DNA of 64,000 nucleotides from Streptococcus sp. DTU_2020_1001019_1_SI_AUS_MUR_006 (GTDB taxonomy: Bacteria > Bacillota > Bacilli > Lactobacillales > Streptococcaceae), in NCBI RefSeq assembly GCF_032340315.1, contig NZ_CP135436.1:951501-1015500 (forward strand). The letters are read 5' to 3'. The translations under genes were made by a program, and so were the position numbers. Of this stretch, positions 47,440-57,612 are shown in pieces. Under the pieces are notes generated by a model, which saw only the letters and a list, made by a program, of their open reading frames with translations, made no database searches and was not told where the DNA came from. Every line of letters starts with the position of its first letter. Position 1 is the first letter of the stretch.

Positions 47440-48948
47440 CTATAAGAATGGCACTAAGGTACCTAAGATGAGAAGTAGAATACTTGCAACGACAATGACG
47501 ATGACGAGTTTTCCAACAAATTTCCACCAAGTTCCAAGGCTGACACGACCAAGAGCAAGAGCACCCATAACAATACCTGAAGTAGGAGTCACAAGGTTAA
47601 GGACACCAGATGCAGATTGGTAGGCAGTGACGATAAGACTTGCTTTAACATTGACGAACTCTCCAAGAGGAGCCATGATACCCATAGTTGCACTAGCAAG
47701 ACCAGATGAAGAAGGAATAAGGAAGGACATAGGTAGGTAGAAGATATAGGTCAATACGATGAAGACTTGAGGAGAGAGACCTTGAAGGCCAACTTCACCC
47801 CAGTGTAGGATGGTTGCAGTAATCATACCATCGTTCATGATAACTTGGATACCACGAGCAACCGCACAAATCAAGGCAACTGAAAGTAAATCTGCAGCAC
47901 CAGTTAGGAAGGTTGAGACAATCTTGCTTTCTTTGAGACCATAGACAACCCCGATCAAAATCCCCATAACGGCAAAGAGCATAGCGCCTTCTGGGAAGTA
48001 CCAGCTACCAAATGGTAGAGCAGATGAACCGATAACTCCTCCAATTACAGGAAGGCCGATTAACCAATTCTTGAAGTCTTCAAATACAGTAACATGCAAA
48101 TCAACCCAAGGGATGAAACTTGCAATCATAATGATAAAGGTTAATACAAATAAAGCGAGGACATGTTTTTGTTTCTTGCTCAAAGTAGATGGTGCATCAT
48201 CATTTTCTGAAACATTGAAGTGTTTGATATCTTCTTCGCGTTGAGCGTAAACGAGTGATTTAGTCGGATTTTTCTGAATCTTTTCTGCATAACGATAGAC
48301 AAAGTAAGTGCTGATACCTGTCATTACAAACCAGAAGATAACACGGAGAATAACCCCATCCATAGAAGAGATTCCTGCAGTATCAGAAGCGATAACAGTA
48401 GCAAATGGATTCAATGTAGATGCCAAACAACCAACTTGAGAACCTAGTAAGATGATGGCTACGGCAGTGATACTGTCAAAACCAACTGCCATCATTACAG
48501 GAATAAGAAGGGGATAGAAGGCCATGGTTTCTTCTCCCATACCATAGGTAGTTCCTCCAAGTGCGAAGAGGGGCATGAGGATGAGAATCAACATTTTTTC
48601 GCGGCCCTTGTATTTTTTAACGATGGAGGCAATCCCTACATCGAGTGTACCAGTAGCGTTTACGACACCAAGGAAACCTCCGACCATAAGGATAAAGAAG
48701 GCAACATCGATTGCTGCGCTAGTTGGTTCGTGACCGAGCATGGCACGAATTGGTGCCATAAAGACATCGTAAATCCCTTGAGGATTTGAGTCAACAGTTT
48801 GATAGGTACCTGCGATGAGGTTACCTGCTTCATTGGTATTATACTTACCTGCAGGAATGACCCAGGTCAAAAATGCCATAATGGCAATGATGATGATCAA
48901 AACAGTGTATGATGAGGGCATTTGAAACCTTTTTTTATTTTCACTCAT
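47440..48948 (-). CDS. arcD: Arginine/ornithine antiporter ArcD (YfcC family)
   Basis: 502 residues, about 12-13 membrane helices. YfcC/AbgT-like C4-dicarboxylate carrier fold (VLIIIIAIMAFLTWVIPAGKYN at the start). The assignment to ArcD rests on its position between arcC and arcT. Exchanges external arginine for ornithine, so the pathway needs no net energy for uptake. Eighteen bases before arcT. Confidence 0.9.
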   Translation of the reverse strand: MSENKKRFQMPSSYTVLIIIIAIMAFLTWVIPAGKYNTNEAGNLIAGTYQTVDSNPQGIYDVFMAPIRAMLGHEPTSAAIDVAFFILMVGGFLGVVNATGTLDVGIASIVKKYKGREKMLILILMPLFALGGTTYGMGEETMAFYPLLIPVMMAVGFDSITAVAIILLGSQVGCLASTLNPFATVIASDTAGISSMDGVILRVIFWFVMTGISTYFVYRYAEKIQKNPTKSLVYAQREEDIKHFNVSENDDAPSTLSKKQKHVLALFVLTFIIMIASFIPWVDLHVTVFEDFKNWLIGLPVIGGVIGSSALPFGSWYFPEGAMLFAVMGILIGVVYGLKESKIVSTFLTGAADLLSVALICAVARGIQVIMNDGMITATILHWGEVGLQGLSPQVFIVLTYIFYLPMSFLIPSSSGLASATMGIMAPLGEFVNVKASLIVTAYQSASGVLNLVTPTSGIVMGALALGRVSLGTWWKFVGKLVIVIVVASILLLILGTLVPFL

Positions 48949-49041
48949 TTGTTTTTCCTCCTAAACTATGTCACACAGTATAAAAACGAATGATGTGGCA
49001 AGAGTGCTGACTAAACTTTCTTGAAAGGTATGACTAAACTA

Positions 49042-49989
49042 TTATTCTTTCACGATGATTGTTCCGCTATCAGATTCAATCAAGGCTCCCAAATTGCTGA
49101 GGGAAGTGATGACGGCTTTTCCTGCTGGACGATTGGTCACAAAATCAATGGCAGCTTGGATTTTTGGTAGCATACTACCAGGAGCAAATTGCCCCTCTTT
49201 GATGTATTCTTGAAGTTGGTTAACAGTTACCTGCTCCAATTTTTCTTGATTTGGTTTGTTATAGTTGATATAGGCATAATCGACGCCAGTTAAAATGATG
49301 AAGAGATCTGCTTCGACTAGCTCTGCCAAGCATTGCGATGCAAAATCCTTATCGATGACAGCTTCTACTCCTGAGAAGTAACCGTTTTCATTTTTGGTTA
49401 CAGGAATACCTCCACCGCCTGCTGCGATGACAATTTGTCCCTTATCTAAGAGTGCGCGTATACTATCGATTTCTTTGATATGAACAGGTTTTGGAGAAGC
49501 CACTACCTTACGCCAGCCACGTCCTGCATCTTCTTTAAAGTTAGCCCCAGTTTTTTCGCTTTCTGCTTTAGCCTCTTCTTCTGAGTAGAATGGACCAATG
49601 GGTTTACTTGGATTGAGAAAGGCAGGATCATTCTTGTCCACGACAACTTGTGTGACAACAGAAACGACAGTTTTATCAAGATGAATATCCTGTAAAGCAT
49701 TTTCCAGAGCATTCTGGAGCCAAAAACCGATGCTACCCTCAGTCATAGCAACAAGTGAATCGAGAGGAAAGGCAGGATTTTTTTCGGAATTCGCTGCTAG
49801 GTGTTGGAGGAGAAGGTTACCAACTTGCGGTCCATTGCCATGGGTGATAATCAATTCATCACCATTTTGGATGAGTTTCACCAGATGGTGTGCTGTTTCT
49901 GCCAGAGCAGCTTCTTGAGCTTGAGCAGATGGATCTGTGGAAAGAATGGCATTTCCTCCAAGAGCGACAACGATTTTACGATGAGACAT
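49042..49989 (-). CDS. arcC: Carbamate kinase
   Basis: 315 residues from [14 protein letters not shown] (ATG 49987-49989, ribosome binding site aaaggag); the longer frame upstream is not needed. Amino-acid kinase fold with [10 protein letters not shown] and [11 protein letters not shown]. Makes ATP from carbamoyl phosphate, the energy-yielding step of the arginine deiminase pathway. Confidence 0.95.
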   Translation of the reverse strand: MSHRKIVVALGGNAILSTDPSAQAQEAALAETAHHLVKLIQNGDELIITHGNGPQVGNLLLQHLAANSEKNPAFPLDSLVAMTEGSIGFWLQNALENALQDIHLDKTVVSVVTQVVVDKNDPAFLNPSKPIGPFYSEEEAKAESEKTGANFKEDAGRGWRKVVASPKPVHIKEIDSIRALLDKGQIVIAAGGGGIPVTKNENGYFSGVEAVIDKDFASQCLAELVEADLFIILTGVDYAYINYNKPNQEKLEQVTVNQLQEYIKEGQFAPGSMLPKIQAAIDFVTNRPAGKAVITSLSNLGALIESDSGTIIVKE

Positions 49990-50247
49990 GAGCGCTCCTT
50001 TCTTTTGGATGAACAAAAGCCAATTTTGGTTAAAGGCTTGGATTTGGAAGTTGAGAAGAAAGATTTTGTAGGGACGAGTTGAGTTGGAATTTCGAAATGC
50101 GAATAACTGGAAGGCAGTTACTTGTTATGAGGTTTTTGCTTGAATGGTGACTATTGGAGAATTTCAACTCAGAGCTCGTAACTATTACAAAAAGGGACTG
50201 GACTAAAACACTAGTCTCAGCCCCTAAGCTGTTTCTTATAGTTTGTA
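49990..50247 (-). other. Structured spacer inside the arc operon (argF to arcC)
   Basis: 258 bases without a gene between two genes of one operon. It holds the long-range inverted repeat TGAGTTGGAATT (50080-50091) / AATTTCAACTCA (50160-50171), an inner TAACTG/CAGTTA hairpin (50104-50120) and the terminator-like hairpin at 50189-50223. Confidence 0.55.
50189..50223 (-). terminator. Terminator-like hairpin after argF
   Basis: On the minus strand GGGCTGAGACT pairs imperfectly with AGTCCAGTCCC and is followed by TTTTT. Probably partial termination, lowering arcC-arcD-arcT relative to arcA-argF. Confidence 0.6.
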
Positions 50248-51264
50248 TCACACTTTAGGAATGTAGAGATTTCCTAGTGTAGCAGCCATAACGGCTTTGA
50301 TGGTGTGCATACGATTTTCTGCTTGATCAAACTGACGAGCATATTTGCTATGGAAGACCTCATCAGTTACTTCCATTTCTTTTACACCAAATTTCTCAGC
50401 TACTTGTCTGCCGTAGATTGTGTTCGTATCATGAAAGGCTGGTAAGCAGTGGAGGAAGATTAAGTTTTCATTGCCTGCTTTCTTAACAAGATCCATATTG
50501 ACTTGGTAAGGTTTTAGCAAAGCGACGCGTTCTGCAAACTTATCTTCTTCGCCCATAGATACCCAAACATCAGTGTAAAGGACATCAGCCCCTTTTACAG
50601 CTTGATCAGCATCTTCTGTGATGAGGATGTGAGCCCCACTTTCTTTGGCATATCCCTCAGCCAGTGCAACAACTGCCTGATCTGGGAAGAGTTCTTTTGG
50701 TGAAAAGACATGAACGTTCACACCAAGGATCGCTCCTGTTACTAGAAGGCTATTGGCAACATTGTTACGACCGTCACCACAGTAAACCAATGTCAAACCT
50801 TCAAGATGTCCGAAATTTTCTAGTACTGTCAAGTAGTCTGCAAGCATTTGAGTTGGGTGCCATTTATCCGTCAAGCCATTCCAAACAGGAACACCAGAGA
50901 ATTTAGCTAATTCTTCAACCATATCTTGACTAAAACCACGGAATTCAATACCATCAAACATACGTCCCAAAACTTTTGCGGTATCTTCCGTAGTTTCTTT
51001 TTTACCTAGTTGAATATCGTTTGCCCCCAGGTATTCTGGATGTGCACCAAGATCGATTGCAGCAGTTGTGAATGCTGCGCGTGTACGGGTAGAAGTTTTT
51101 TCGAATAAAAGAGCAATATTTTTACCAGCTAGATAGCGGTGTTCGATGTTTCGTTTTTTAAGATCCTTCAAGTGAGCTGAAAGTCCAATCAAATATTCGA
51201 GCTCTGCACGGGTAAAATCTTTTTCAGCTAGAAAACTTCTTCCTTGAAATACTGAATGTATCAT
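50248..51264 (-). CDS. argF: Ornithine carbamoyltransferase (catabolic)
   Basis: 338 residues. Carbamoyl-phosphate motif STRTRAAF (near 57), [12 protein letters not shown] and [10 protein letters not shown]. Here it works in the catabolic direction, turning citrulline plus phosphate into ornithine and carbamoyl phosphate (also called arcB). Between arcA and arcC. Confidence 0.95.
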   Translation of the reverse strand: MIHSVFQGRSFLAEKDFTRAELEYLIGLSAHLKDLKKRNIEHRYLAGKNIALLFEKTSTRTRAAFTTAAIDLGAHPEYLGANDIQLGKKETTEDTAKVLGRMFDGIEFRGFSQDMVEELAKFSGVPVWNGLTDKWHPTQMLADYLTVLENFGHLEGLTLVYCGDGRNNVANSLLVTGAILGVNVHVFSPKELFPDQAVVALAEGYAKESGAHILITEDADQAVKGADVLYTDVWVSMGEEDKFAERVALLKPYQVNMDLVKKAGNENLIFLHCLPAFHDTNTIYGRQVAEKFGVKEMEVTDEVFHSKYARQFDQAENRMHTIKAVMAATLGNLYIPKV

Positions 51265-51328
51265 TCTATATATCCTTTTCTAACAAGCATGATTCTGCTA
51301 GCAGATGCTAGGCAGAAATAGGAAGAAT

Positions 51329-52558
51329 TTAAATGTCTTCGCGTTCAAACGGCATTGACATACAACGAGGTCCACCACGACCGCGTACCAACTCCCTGCC
51401 GCGAATCTTAATGAGACGAAGTCCATGTTCTTCAAGTTTCTTATTGGTCACAGTGTTGCGTTCATAAACAACTACGACACCTGGTGCGATAGCGAGTGTG
51501 TTAGAGCCATCATTCCATTGTTCACGAGCAGCTGCAACGATATTCCCATCACCACAAGGAATGAGTGTAACTTTTTCTAAACCAAGGTTTTGAGCAAGGA
51601 GCTCTGCCAAATCTCCTTTTTCTTCAACAATCTTGAGTTCTTCATTTTCGTAAGTGACGGAATAGACGCGAAGATTGCCTTGGATTTCTGGGTGGATTGT
51701 AAATTTGTCATAGTCTACCATGGTGAAGACAGTATCCAAGTGCATGAACTTACGGCTGTTTGAAAATTCAAAAGCCAAAACTTTCTTGAAGCCAACATTC
51801 TTTTTGAAGATATTAACCAAAAGTTTTTCGATAGAAGCGGCATCAGTCCGTTGAGAGATCCCAACTGCTAGGACATCTTTTGAAAGAACAAGTTCATCTC
51901 CACCTTCAATCCGAGTAGTTTCTTCACGGTTATAGATGAGCTCTACCTTACCACCATAGATTGGATGATACTTAAAGATGTACTTACCATAAAGTGTTTC
52001 ACGATTGCGTGTATCGGCGTACATGTGATTAAGTGATACTGCATTTCCGATAGTCGCAAATGGGTCGCGAGTGAAGTAAAGGTTTGGCATTGGATCGATG
52101 GCAAACGGATAGTCAGATTCAACCAAGTCAGTTAATCCTTTGCCTTCTTCAGGGATGTCAGGCAATTCAACTTTTTGAACACCTGCCATTGTTTTCTTGA
52201 TCAGTTCAAGATTGTCGTCAATATCATGAAGCAGTTTTCGGATGGCATTTTTAGTTTGTCGACCACGAATATTTGCTTCGTTGAGATATTCTTCGATGAA
52301 CTGGTCGCGTATTTCTGGAGAAGTTAATGATTCAGCAGCCAATTGTTCAAGATAGAGCACTTCGATTCCTTCGTCACGGAGTGCTTGAGCAAAGGCGTCG
52401 TGTTCACTTTGGGCATCTGCTAAAAATGGGATGTCATCAAAGAGCAACCTCTCAAGGTGATCAGGCATCAAGTTTTCTAATTCTTGACCCGGACGGTGCA
52501 ACATAACTTTTTTCAGTTTCCCAATTTCTGAGAAAACATGAATTGGATGTGAAGACAT
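51329..52558 (-). CDS. arcA: Arginine deiminase
   Basis: 409 residues. Catalytic cysteine in [15 protein letters not shown] (near residue 399), His in [11 protein letters not shown] and the substrate motif FTRDPFA. Converts arginine to citrulline and ammonia. First gene of the arc operon, with a strong ribosome binding site (aaaggagga). The pathway gives ATP and acid protection to oral streptococci. Confidence 0.97.
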   Translation of the reverse strand: MSSHPIHVFSEIGKLKKVMLHRPGQELENLMPDHLERLLFDDIPFLADAQSEHDAFAQALRDEGIEVLYLEQLAAESLTSPEIRDQFIEEYLNEANIRGRQTKNAIRKLLHDIDDNLELIKKTMAGVQKVELPDIPEEGKGLTDLVESDYPFAIDPMPNLYFTRDPFATIGNAVSLNHMYADTRNRETLYGKYIFKYHPIYGGKVELIYNREETTRIEGGDELVLSKDVLAVGISQRTDAASIEKLLVNIFKKNVGFKKVLAFEFSNSRKFMHLDTVFTMVDYDKFTIHPEIQGNLRVYSVTYENEELKIVEEKGDLAELLAQNLGLEKVTLIPCGDGNIVAAAREQWNDGSNTLAIAPGVVVVYERNTVTNKKLEEHGLRLIKIRGRELVRGRGGPRCMSMPFEREDI

Positions 52559-52596
52559 GTGTATCCTCCTTTTTTCTCGTGTGTACCAAATGATAT

Positions 52597-52610
52597 TGGT
52601 ATCGCTTACA
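52597..52610 (-). promoter_or_regulatory. cre site at the arcA transcription start
   Basis: Minus strand TGTAAGCGATACCA, a near-consensus CcpA site just downstream of the -10, placed for repression by glucose. It overlaps a small inverted repeat ACCAA/TTGGT. Confidence 0.75.
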
Positions 52611-52615
52611 AGCTA

Positions 52616-52644
52616 ATAGTATCACAAATTAATATGCATTACAA
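52616..52644 (-). promoter_or_regulatory. arcA promoter
   Basis: Minus strand TTGTAA (52639-52644), 17-base spacer, TACTAT (52616-52621) with an upstream TG. Confidence 0.72.
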
Positions 52645-52854
52645 GGGATATGATAAGGCCTAAAAGGCTTTAAAATGGCTATTTTAAAGGATTTCTTACA
52701 TTTTTTTATAAGAATATTCACAAATATACATGTTAAGTTAACTTATTTTTATATTCTATAAAATTTATGCATAAAAATATTTTTAAAATTTTTTTAAAAA
52801 ACTTTTGAGATAGTAAAAAAAGGTGGATTTTTTGAGGTGAAAAGTTTGTTGAAA

Positions 52855-52899
52855 TAAAAAAATCCCTTAGACTAGGACGATTGATCTAGCCTAAGGGAA
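52855..52899 (-). terminator. Terminator after the CPBP protease gene
   Basis: TCCCTTAG-CTAG pairs with CTAG-CTAAGGGA (one mismatch); the minus strand continues with seven Ts. Confidence 0.88.
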
Positions 52900-52912
52900 G
52901 AATAGTTGGGTA

Positions 52913-53605
52913 TTAGATACCGAAATTTTTCATAAAAATTGTAAAGAGTGCCAGTAAGATGAAACTGATACTATTAAGTAGCATATGGACTGAGATAGAC
53001 ATTTCCAAACGTCTAGTACGATAAGCAGTCCAAGTGAGGACGGCTGACATCCAGCCATAAATCAAGAAGGAAGGGAGATTAGAAGGTCTGTGCGCAAGGA
53101 GGAAGATCAACCAACCAATAACATAGCCAAACTTTTCGTAGCCTTGGAAGAGTTTGGTAGGAATAATCCCGCGACAGATGATTTCTTCACAAATAGGTGC
53201 GATTAAAACGATGAGGAAGAAACTGCTAATCAGAGAGCTTTCGGAAATAAGGTTGTTAATTACTTGCTGATTAGAAGTTGTTGTTTGTTTTATGAGTTGT
53301 AACCAGATGCCACCTACAAGATTTCCAACAAAGATTGTCAAATAACTCAAAACAATACGAGGAAGATCATTAATCGTTAAGAGTTTAGGCTTAAATACTA
53401 GTAACTTGCTCTTATGGGCTCCGTATAAAAAGATAGCGATCACAAGAATCGAAATGAGGGACACAAGAATTGGTGACCAGATTGGATTAAACTGAATTTT
53501 AGTTAGTATAGATAGAGTTAGCATAGGAGTCTGAGATAGAAAGATAGCTACTAACAAAATCCCAAACCACGCGAGTCGTTTACGAAAATCTTTAAAAAAG
53601 TTCAT
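52913..53605 (-). CDS. CPBP-family intramembrane metalloprotease
   Basis: 230 residues with about six to seven membrane helices and the CPBP motifs EEIICRG (glutamates near 146-147) and, later, LIFLLAHRPSNL (His near 175). Family members (Rce1-like, Abi) process peptides or confer immunity in streptococci; no bacteriocin genes are near. A TGTTATAAT extended -10 lies upstream on the minus strand. Unlike the copy at 37717 this one is intact. Confidence 0.85.
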   Translation of the reverse strand: MNFFKDFRKRLAWFGILLVAIFLSQTPMLTLSILTKIQFNPIWSPILVSLISILVIAIFLYGAHKSKLLVFKPKLLTINDLPRIVLSYLTIFVGNLVGGIWLQLIKQTTTSNQQVINNLISESSLISSFFLIVLIAPICEEIICRGIIPTKLFQGYEKFGYVIGWLIFLLAHRPSNLPSFLIYGWMSAVLTWTAYRTRRLEMSISVHMLLNSISFILLALFTIFMKNFGI

Positions 53606-53665
53606 TGATATGTCTCCTAAAATTTTTATCTAATTATAACACAATTGCTGAGAGGATTCTATTTG

Positions 53666-54298
53666 TTACCATAAGAGGAAAGTACAGACGACAAATAGAA
53701 TATCCCGAATCAAATGACCGTAGAATGATACCTCCTGTCTCAAATTTTTTGGGAATAAAAAACTGAGAAATAGAGCACCAAGGCCAATATAAAAAGCAAT
53801 CGATAAAATGGTGATTGGGTTACGTAGGAAGATTAAAATGGAAATGATGATGACGGAAAATCTCACTTCCTTGCTACTGGAATTTTTTTGTAACCTTCTC
53901 CATTTTTTCAAGGGGAGAAAGGTAACGAGATCAACTCCAAAGAGAAAAAAGAAGGAGGGAAGGATGAGTTCTACAGCTTCTTTTTGAAGTAAGTTAACAG
54001 TGACGATACTCTCTGACAGAACCAGTCCAACACCACAGAGGTTGACCACAATCATCATACTATACAATAAAAAGATAAAGCGACTCCTATCAATCAGTCT
54101 ATCTCTTTTCAGGTTGTGACTAGATAAATAATGCATAAAGGCACAAGACCCAGATAAGCCCAATAAAGCCAGTAGAAAATAAAAACAGGATTGTTTGAGG
54201 GCCAGAGACGTTCCAGACCAAAAGATACAACTACAAAGTGCCAGTTGGATTAAGGCAAAGAACAAGAGTAGTCGAATTGATTTTATGACTTTTTCCAT
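53666..54298 (-). CDS. Polytopic membrane protein of unknown function
   Basis: 210 residues with about six hydrophobic helices separated by short basic loops (HNLKRDRLIDRSR, KKWRRLQKNSSSK). No motif I recognise. It lies between a CPBP protease and the Trk genes in the same direction, with its own GCTATAAT promoter about 30 bases upstream. Possibly accessory to a neighbour; no function can be given. Confidence 0.65.
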   Translation of the reverse strand: MEKVIKSIRLLLFFALIQLALCSCIFWSGTSLALKQSCFYFLLALLGLSGSCAFMHYLSSHNLKRDRLIDRSRFIFLLYSMMIVVNLCGVGLVLSESIVTVNLLQKEAVELILPSFFFLFGVDLVTFLPLKKWRRLQKNSSSKEVRFSVIIISILIFLRNPITILSIAFYIGLGALFLSFLFPKNLRQEVSFYGHLIRDILFVVCTFLLW

Positions 54299-54401
54299 AA
54301 AGTATCCCCTATATTTTTTTCTTATTATAGCTAAAAGATAGGAGAGAAAAATCCTTAAATTCCCAATTGTCGATTTTTAGGGCTGTCTTGTCTTTTGAAA
54401 C

Positions 54402-54437
54402 TAAAAAATCCCCCTTCAAGGGTTCCTTGAAGGGGGG
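54402..54437 (-). terminator. Terminator after trkH
   Basis: CCCCCTTCAAGG pairs with CCTTGAAGGGGG; on the minus strand it is followed by ATTTTTTAG. Confidence 0.88.
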
Positions 54438-54448
54438 AGATAGGTGTT

Positions 54449-55888
54449 CTAACGTTTAGACCAGGTGCGCTTCATAAAGAGCAGTATGATTGGATAGATT
54501 TCAAGACGTCCTGCAATCATAGCAAAGGATAGTAGAAGTTTTGAAAATGGACTAAAAATTGAGAAACTTGCAGTTGTCCCTAAAATAGGACCGATATTGT
54601 TAAAGCAACTGAAAACAGCACTCGTGACAACCATTAAATTATTGGTATCTAAACTGACGATGAAAATCAAACTGAGTAGAATCATGATATAAACCACAAA
54701 GTACTTCAGAATCTTGTGCTGGGTATCCTTATCAATAACCGTTTGATTAACCTGAAGGGTTAACACACGGTGAGGTGATATGGTAGACAAGACTTGATTT
54801 TTAGCAATTTTAGAGAGGATGACTCCGCGAATAACCTTGAGACCACCTGCAGTGGAGCCAGCAGAACCACCGATTGCCATCAGCATTAGCAAGATGTATT
54901 GAGAGAACAAAGGCCAGTTCGTGATATCTCCATATCCAAAACCGGTAGTGGTAATGATGTTAGATACTTGGAAGAAGGCCATCTCAAAGCTTTGTGAAAC
55001 TCCGCTGTAGAGGTGGAGTGTGTTAAGCGTGATTAAGCCAGTTGATATGGCTACAATCAAGAGATAGGCTCGGAGTTCTTCATCAAAAAAGAATTCCTTG
55101 ATACGACGGAGCATGAGGTAGTAGTAGAGGTTGAAATTGACACCAAACATCAAAACCCCGATACTTGTCAGATAGGTAATGAGAGAACTGTGATAGTGGG
55201 CAATTCCATCATTATAAACAGTAAAGCCACCTGTACCAGCAGTACCCATAGCGATGACAAAACTATCGTAGAGTGGCATCCCAGCAAGGTAATAAATAAC
55301 CACAAAGAGGGCAAACATAGCCATGTAGAGGATATAAAGGATTTGAGCTGTATTTTTTAGCTTAGATACCACCTTACCAAATACTGGTCCAGGAACCTCT
55401 GCCTTCATAACCTCTAAGTGACTATTTTTAGCATTGTCCATAATAGCTAGAGCAAAAACCAGCACCCCCATCCCTCCGATAAGGTGAGTAAAACTCCTCC
55501 AAAATAGAAGAGAACGGCTTAAGACAGAAACATCATTTAAAATGGTTGCTCCCGTTGTTGTGAAGCCAGAACTAATCTCAAAGAAGGCGTCTATCATATT
55601 GGGAATTTGTCCTGAAAAGACAAAGGGAAGGGCACCAAAGAATGACCAGAGAATCCAACAGAGAGCAACAATTAAGACCCCTTCTTTTGCATAGATTCGC
55701 TGTTTTTTAGGCTTACTGATAATTCCCAGAAGACCTAGAACAACAAGGATTCCGATGGTAGAGAAAAGAGCTGTAAAAACTTGACTCGATTCTCGATAAT
55801 AAAGAGCAATGCTAACTGGAACTAAGAGTAGACCAGCCTCGATCAAGAGTAGCTTTGCAAGAAGAAATCGTACCATACTTCTATTCAT
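54449..55888 (-). CDS. trkH: Trk/Ktr potassium uptake membrane subunit
   Basis: 479 residues, K+ transporter of the TrkH/KtrB superfamily with four M1-P-M2 repeats; filter-like segments include SSGFTTTGATI, GTAGTGGFTVYNDG and GGSAGSTAGGLKV. Works with the RCK subunit encoded three bases upstream. TrkH and KtrB are hard to separate by eye; the length and the double-RCK partner fit Trk. Confidence 0.9.
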   Translation of the reverse strand: MNRSMVRFLLAKLLLIEAGLLLVPVSIALYYRESSQVFTALFSTIGILVVLGLLGIISKPKKQRIYAKEGVLIVALCWILWSFFGALPFVFSGQIPNMIDAFFEISSGFTTTGATILNDVSVLSRSLLFWRSFTHLIGGMGVLVFALAIMDNAKNSHLEVMKAEVPGPVFGKVVSKLKNTAQILYILYMAMFALFVVIYYLAGMPLYDSFVIAMGTAGTGGFTVYNDGIAHYHSSLITYLTSIGVLMFGVNFNLYYYLMLRRIKEFFFDEELRAYLLIVAISTGLITLNTLHLYSGVSQSFEMAFFQVSNIITTTGFGYGDITNWPLFSQYILLMLMAIGGSAGSTAGGLKVIRGVILSKIAKNQVLSTISPHRVLTLQVNQTVIDKDTQHKILKYFVVYIMILLSLIFIVSLDTNNLMVVTSAVFSCFNNIGPILGTTASFSIFSPFSKLLLSFAMIAGRLEIYPIILLFMKRTWSKR

Positions 55889-55891
55889 AGC

Positions 55892-57241
55892 TTACCTCTC
55901 TAACAGATCATAGATCTTGGTGATATTTGATAGTAGTGTGATGACAACTAACTTATCACCGACTTGAAGACTATCTTCACCAGTTGGGAAGATAGTTTTT
56001 CCATTGCGAATAATAGCAGCAATTAAAATATCTTTTTTGAGTTTCAGTTGAGACAAAGGTTTACCAGTCATCTTGTTAGCTTCCTTAATAAGGAATTGAA
56101 GAGTCTCAACCTGTCCATTTGCTAGGTGGTGCATCGCTTGAAGGTCTGAATACTGGGCATTGGCACGACCATGGATAAAGTGCATAATCGTATCAACAGC
56201 GATGGTTTTTGGTGTGATGATACTAGAAAACTCAGGTGCATGGATAATCTCTAGGAGACTGGTTCGATTGACCTTAGTGATGTTTTTCTGAACACCCACA
56301 CTATCCAAGAACATAGATGTAATAATGTTTTCTTCGTCAACTCCAGTAAGGGTTGCGACTGCATCGTAGTGTTGGGCATTTTCTTCTAGGAGAATATCTT
56401 TTGCAGTTCCGTCCCCCTGTACAATATAGAGTTTCGGATATTTTTGACTGAAAAATGCTGCGCGATCTGGATTGAGTTCAATGACCTTGGTATCAATACG
56501 GCTATCTTTCAAAATACCAACAAGGTAGTAGGCGATTTTTCCGGCTCCGATAATGAGTAAACTCTTAACGACACGAGATTTGACATAGTTATGAAAAAGC
56601 ATCATATCGACACGATGACCTGTTACAAAGATACGGTCTTTATCTTCTAAAATAAGGTCGCCACTAGGGATCATCAGTTTATGATTGCGCTCAATAGCAC
56701 AGACAATCACATTACCAAACTTTTTCCGGAAGTCTGCGATAGACATCTGACAGATATTGCTATCCTTACGGACAACAAATTCCATCAAACTAACCAAGCC
56801 ACCTACAAAACGCTCAACAGAAAGAGCATTTGGGAAGTCGATGATGTTAGCAATAGCACGAGCCGCTAGGAGTTCTGGATTGACAATGAGAGAAAATCCG
56901 AGAATATTTTTTTCTTTAAAGTAAGGGTTGGAATACTCAGGATTGCGGACACGGACGATGGTTTCTTTAGCCCCCATCTTTTTAGCTAAGACAGCAGAGA
57001 CCATATTGACCTCGTCATATTGAGTCATAGCAATGAAAATATCGCAGTCTTGAACATTGGCAGCTTCTAGCATGGCAAAGTCAGCCCCATTACCTGCAAT
57101 TCCAATAATATCAAAACGGCTTGTCATGTAATTAAGAACTGTTTCGTTCTGTTCAATTAAGACAACATCATGATTGTCAGCGACAAGTGAACGACAAAGG
57201 GCAGAACCAACTTTCCCCCCTCCGACAAGAATAATCTTCAT
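55892..57241 (-). CDS. trkA: Trk potassium uptake regulatory subunit (two RCK domains)
   Basis: 449 residues with two Rossmann NAD-binding RCK_N domains (MKIILVGGGKVGSALCRSL at 1 and LLIIGAGKIAYYLVGIL near 228), each followed by an RCK_C domain (about 150-215 and 370-445). The duplicated architecture is that of TrkA rather than KtrA. Gates the TrkH channel in response to nucleotides. Three bases from trkH; operon trkA-trkH. Confidence 0.92.
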   Translation of the reverse strand: MKIILVGGGKVGSALCRSLVADNHDVVLIEQNETVLNYMTSRFDIIGIAGNGADFAMLEAANVQDCDIFIAMTQYDEVNMVSAVLAKKMGAKETIVRVRNPEYSNPYFKEKNILGFSLIVNPELLAARAIANIIDFPNALSVERFVGGLVSLMEFVVRKDSNICQMSIADFRKKFGNVIVCAIERNHKLMIPSGDLILEDKDRIFVTGHRVDMMLFHNYVKSRVVKSLLIIGAGKIAYYLVGILKDSRIDTKVIELNPDRAAFFSQKYPKLYIVQGDGTAKDILLEENAQHYDAVATLTGVDEENIITSMFLDSVGVQKNITKVNRTSLLEIIHAPEFSSIITPKTIAVDTIMHFIHGRANAQYSDLQAMHHLANGQVETLQFLIKEANKMTGKPLSQLKLKKDILIAAIIRNGKTIFPTGEDSLQVGDKLVVITLLSNITKIYDLLER

Positions 57242-57475
57242 GTTATATAACCTACTTTTTCAATATGTATCTATCATACTCTTTTTTAGAATAAAATGCA
57301 CTCGGCAACCGACTCTTTTCATTATTGGGGTGGGAAATTGTCCTATTGATAATCTTACTTATTAAAAATTTAAGATATAAATCAGCTATTTTCGTCTAAT
57401 TCTAATGAATACAGAAGCATTTTTAACTAATGTAAATATGTTTGTAAAAAAAATGAAAAAATCAAGTCATTTCTA
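57242..57475. other. Spacer between trkA and the trmL promoter
   Basis: AT-rich, divergent-promoter region. A minus-strand TATGAT could serve trkA (weak -35). No gene, repeat or stable hairpin seen. Confidence 0.5.
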
Positions 57476-57503
57476 TTGACAATCAAGCTGAAAGTGATAT
57501 ACT
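57476..57503 (+). promoter_or_regulatory. trmL promoter
   Basis: Perfect TTGACA (57476-57481), 16-base spacer, TATACT (57498-57503). Expected start near 57510. Confidence 0.85.
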
Positions 57504-57509
57504 AAAACA

Positions 57510-57612
57510 GTAGTTTCGCTGATTTACTTCAAACCTGTTGTGAGGTAAGTTAACGATGCCTTAACCACGCTGTTTGCTGAGCTTGACTCCGGGCAGTGTG
57601 GCTATTTTTTTG
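57510..57612 (+). ncRNA. Structured trmL leader ending in a premature terminator (attenuator or small RNA)
   Basis: The 125-base leader holds TTACTTCA/TGAGGTAA (57523-57530/57541-57548), GTTAA/TTAAC (57549-57565) and a terminator-like stem CCACGCTG/CAGTGTGG (57565-57572/57594-57601) followed by CTATTTTTTT, all before the trmL ATG at 57635. I recognise no known riboswitch class; preQ1-II and T-box were considered and do not fit. Confidence 0.6.

Larger units (their letters stand above)
52559..52912 (-). promoter_or_regulatory. arcA regulatory region
   Basis: 354 bases without a gene. It contains the promoter (52616-52644), the cre site (52597-52610) and, farther upstream, about 150 bases of very AT-rich DNA with A- and T-tracts (52690-52860) that may act as an UP element or regulator-binding region. 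Words such as ATGCATATTAATTTG resemble an ArgR-type box but I cannot define the site. Confidence 0.6.

Noticed and set aside
52913..54298. Bacteriocin/immunity locus around the CPBP protease
   Set aside because: No double-glycine peptide, bacteriocin exporter or histidine kinase nearby; only two membrane proteins with terminators between units.
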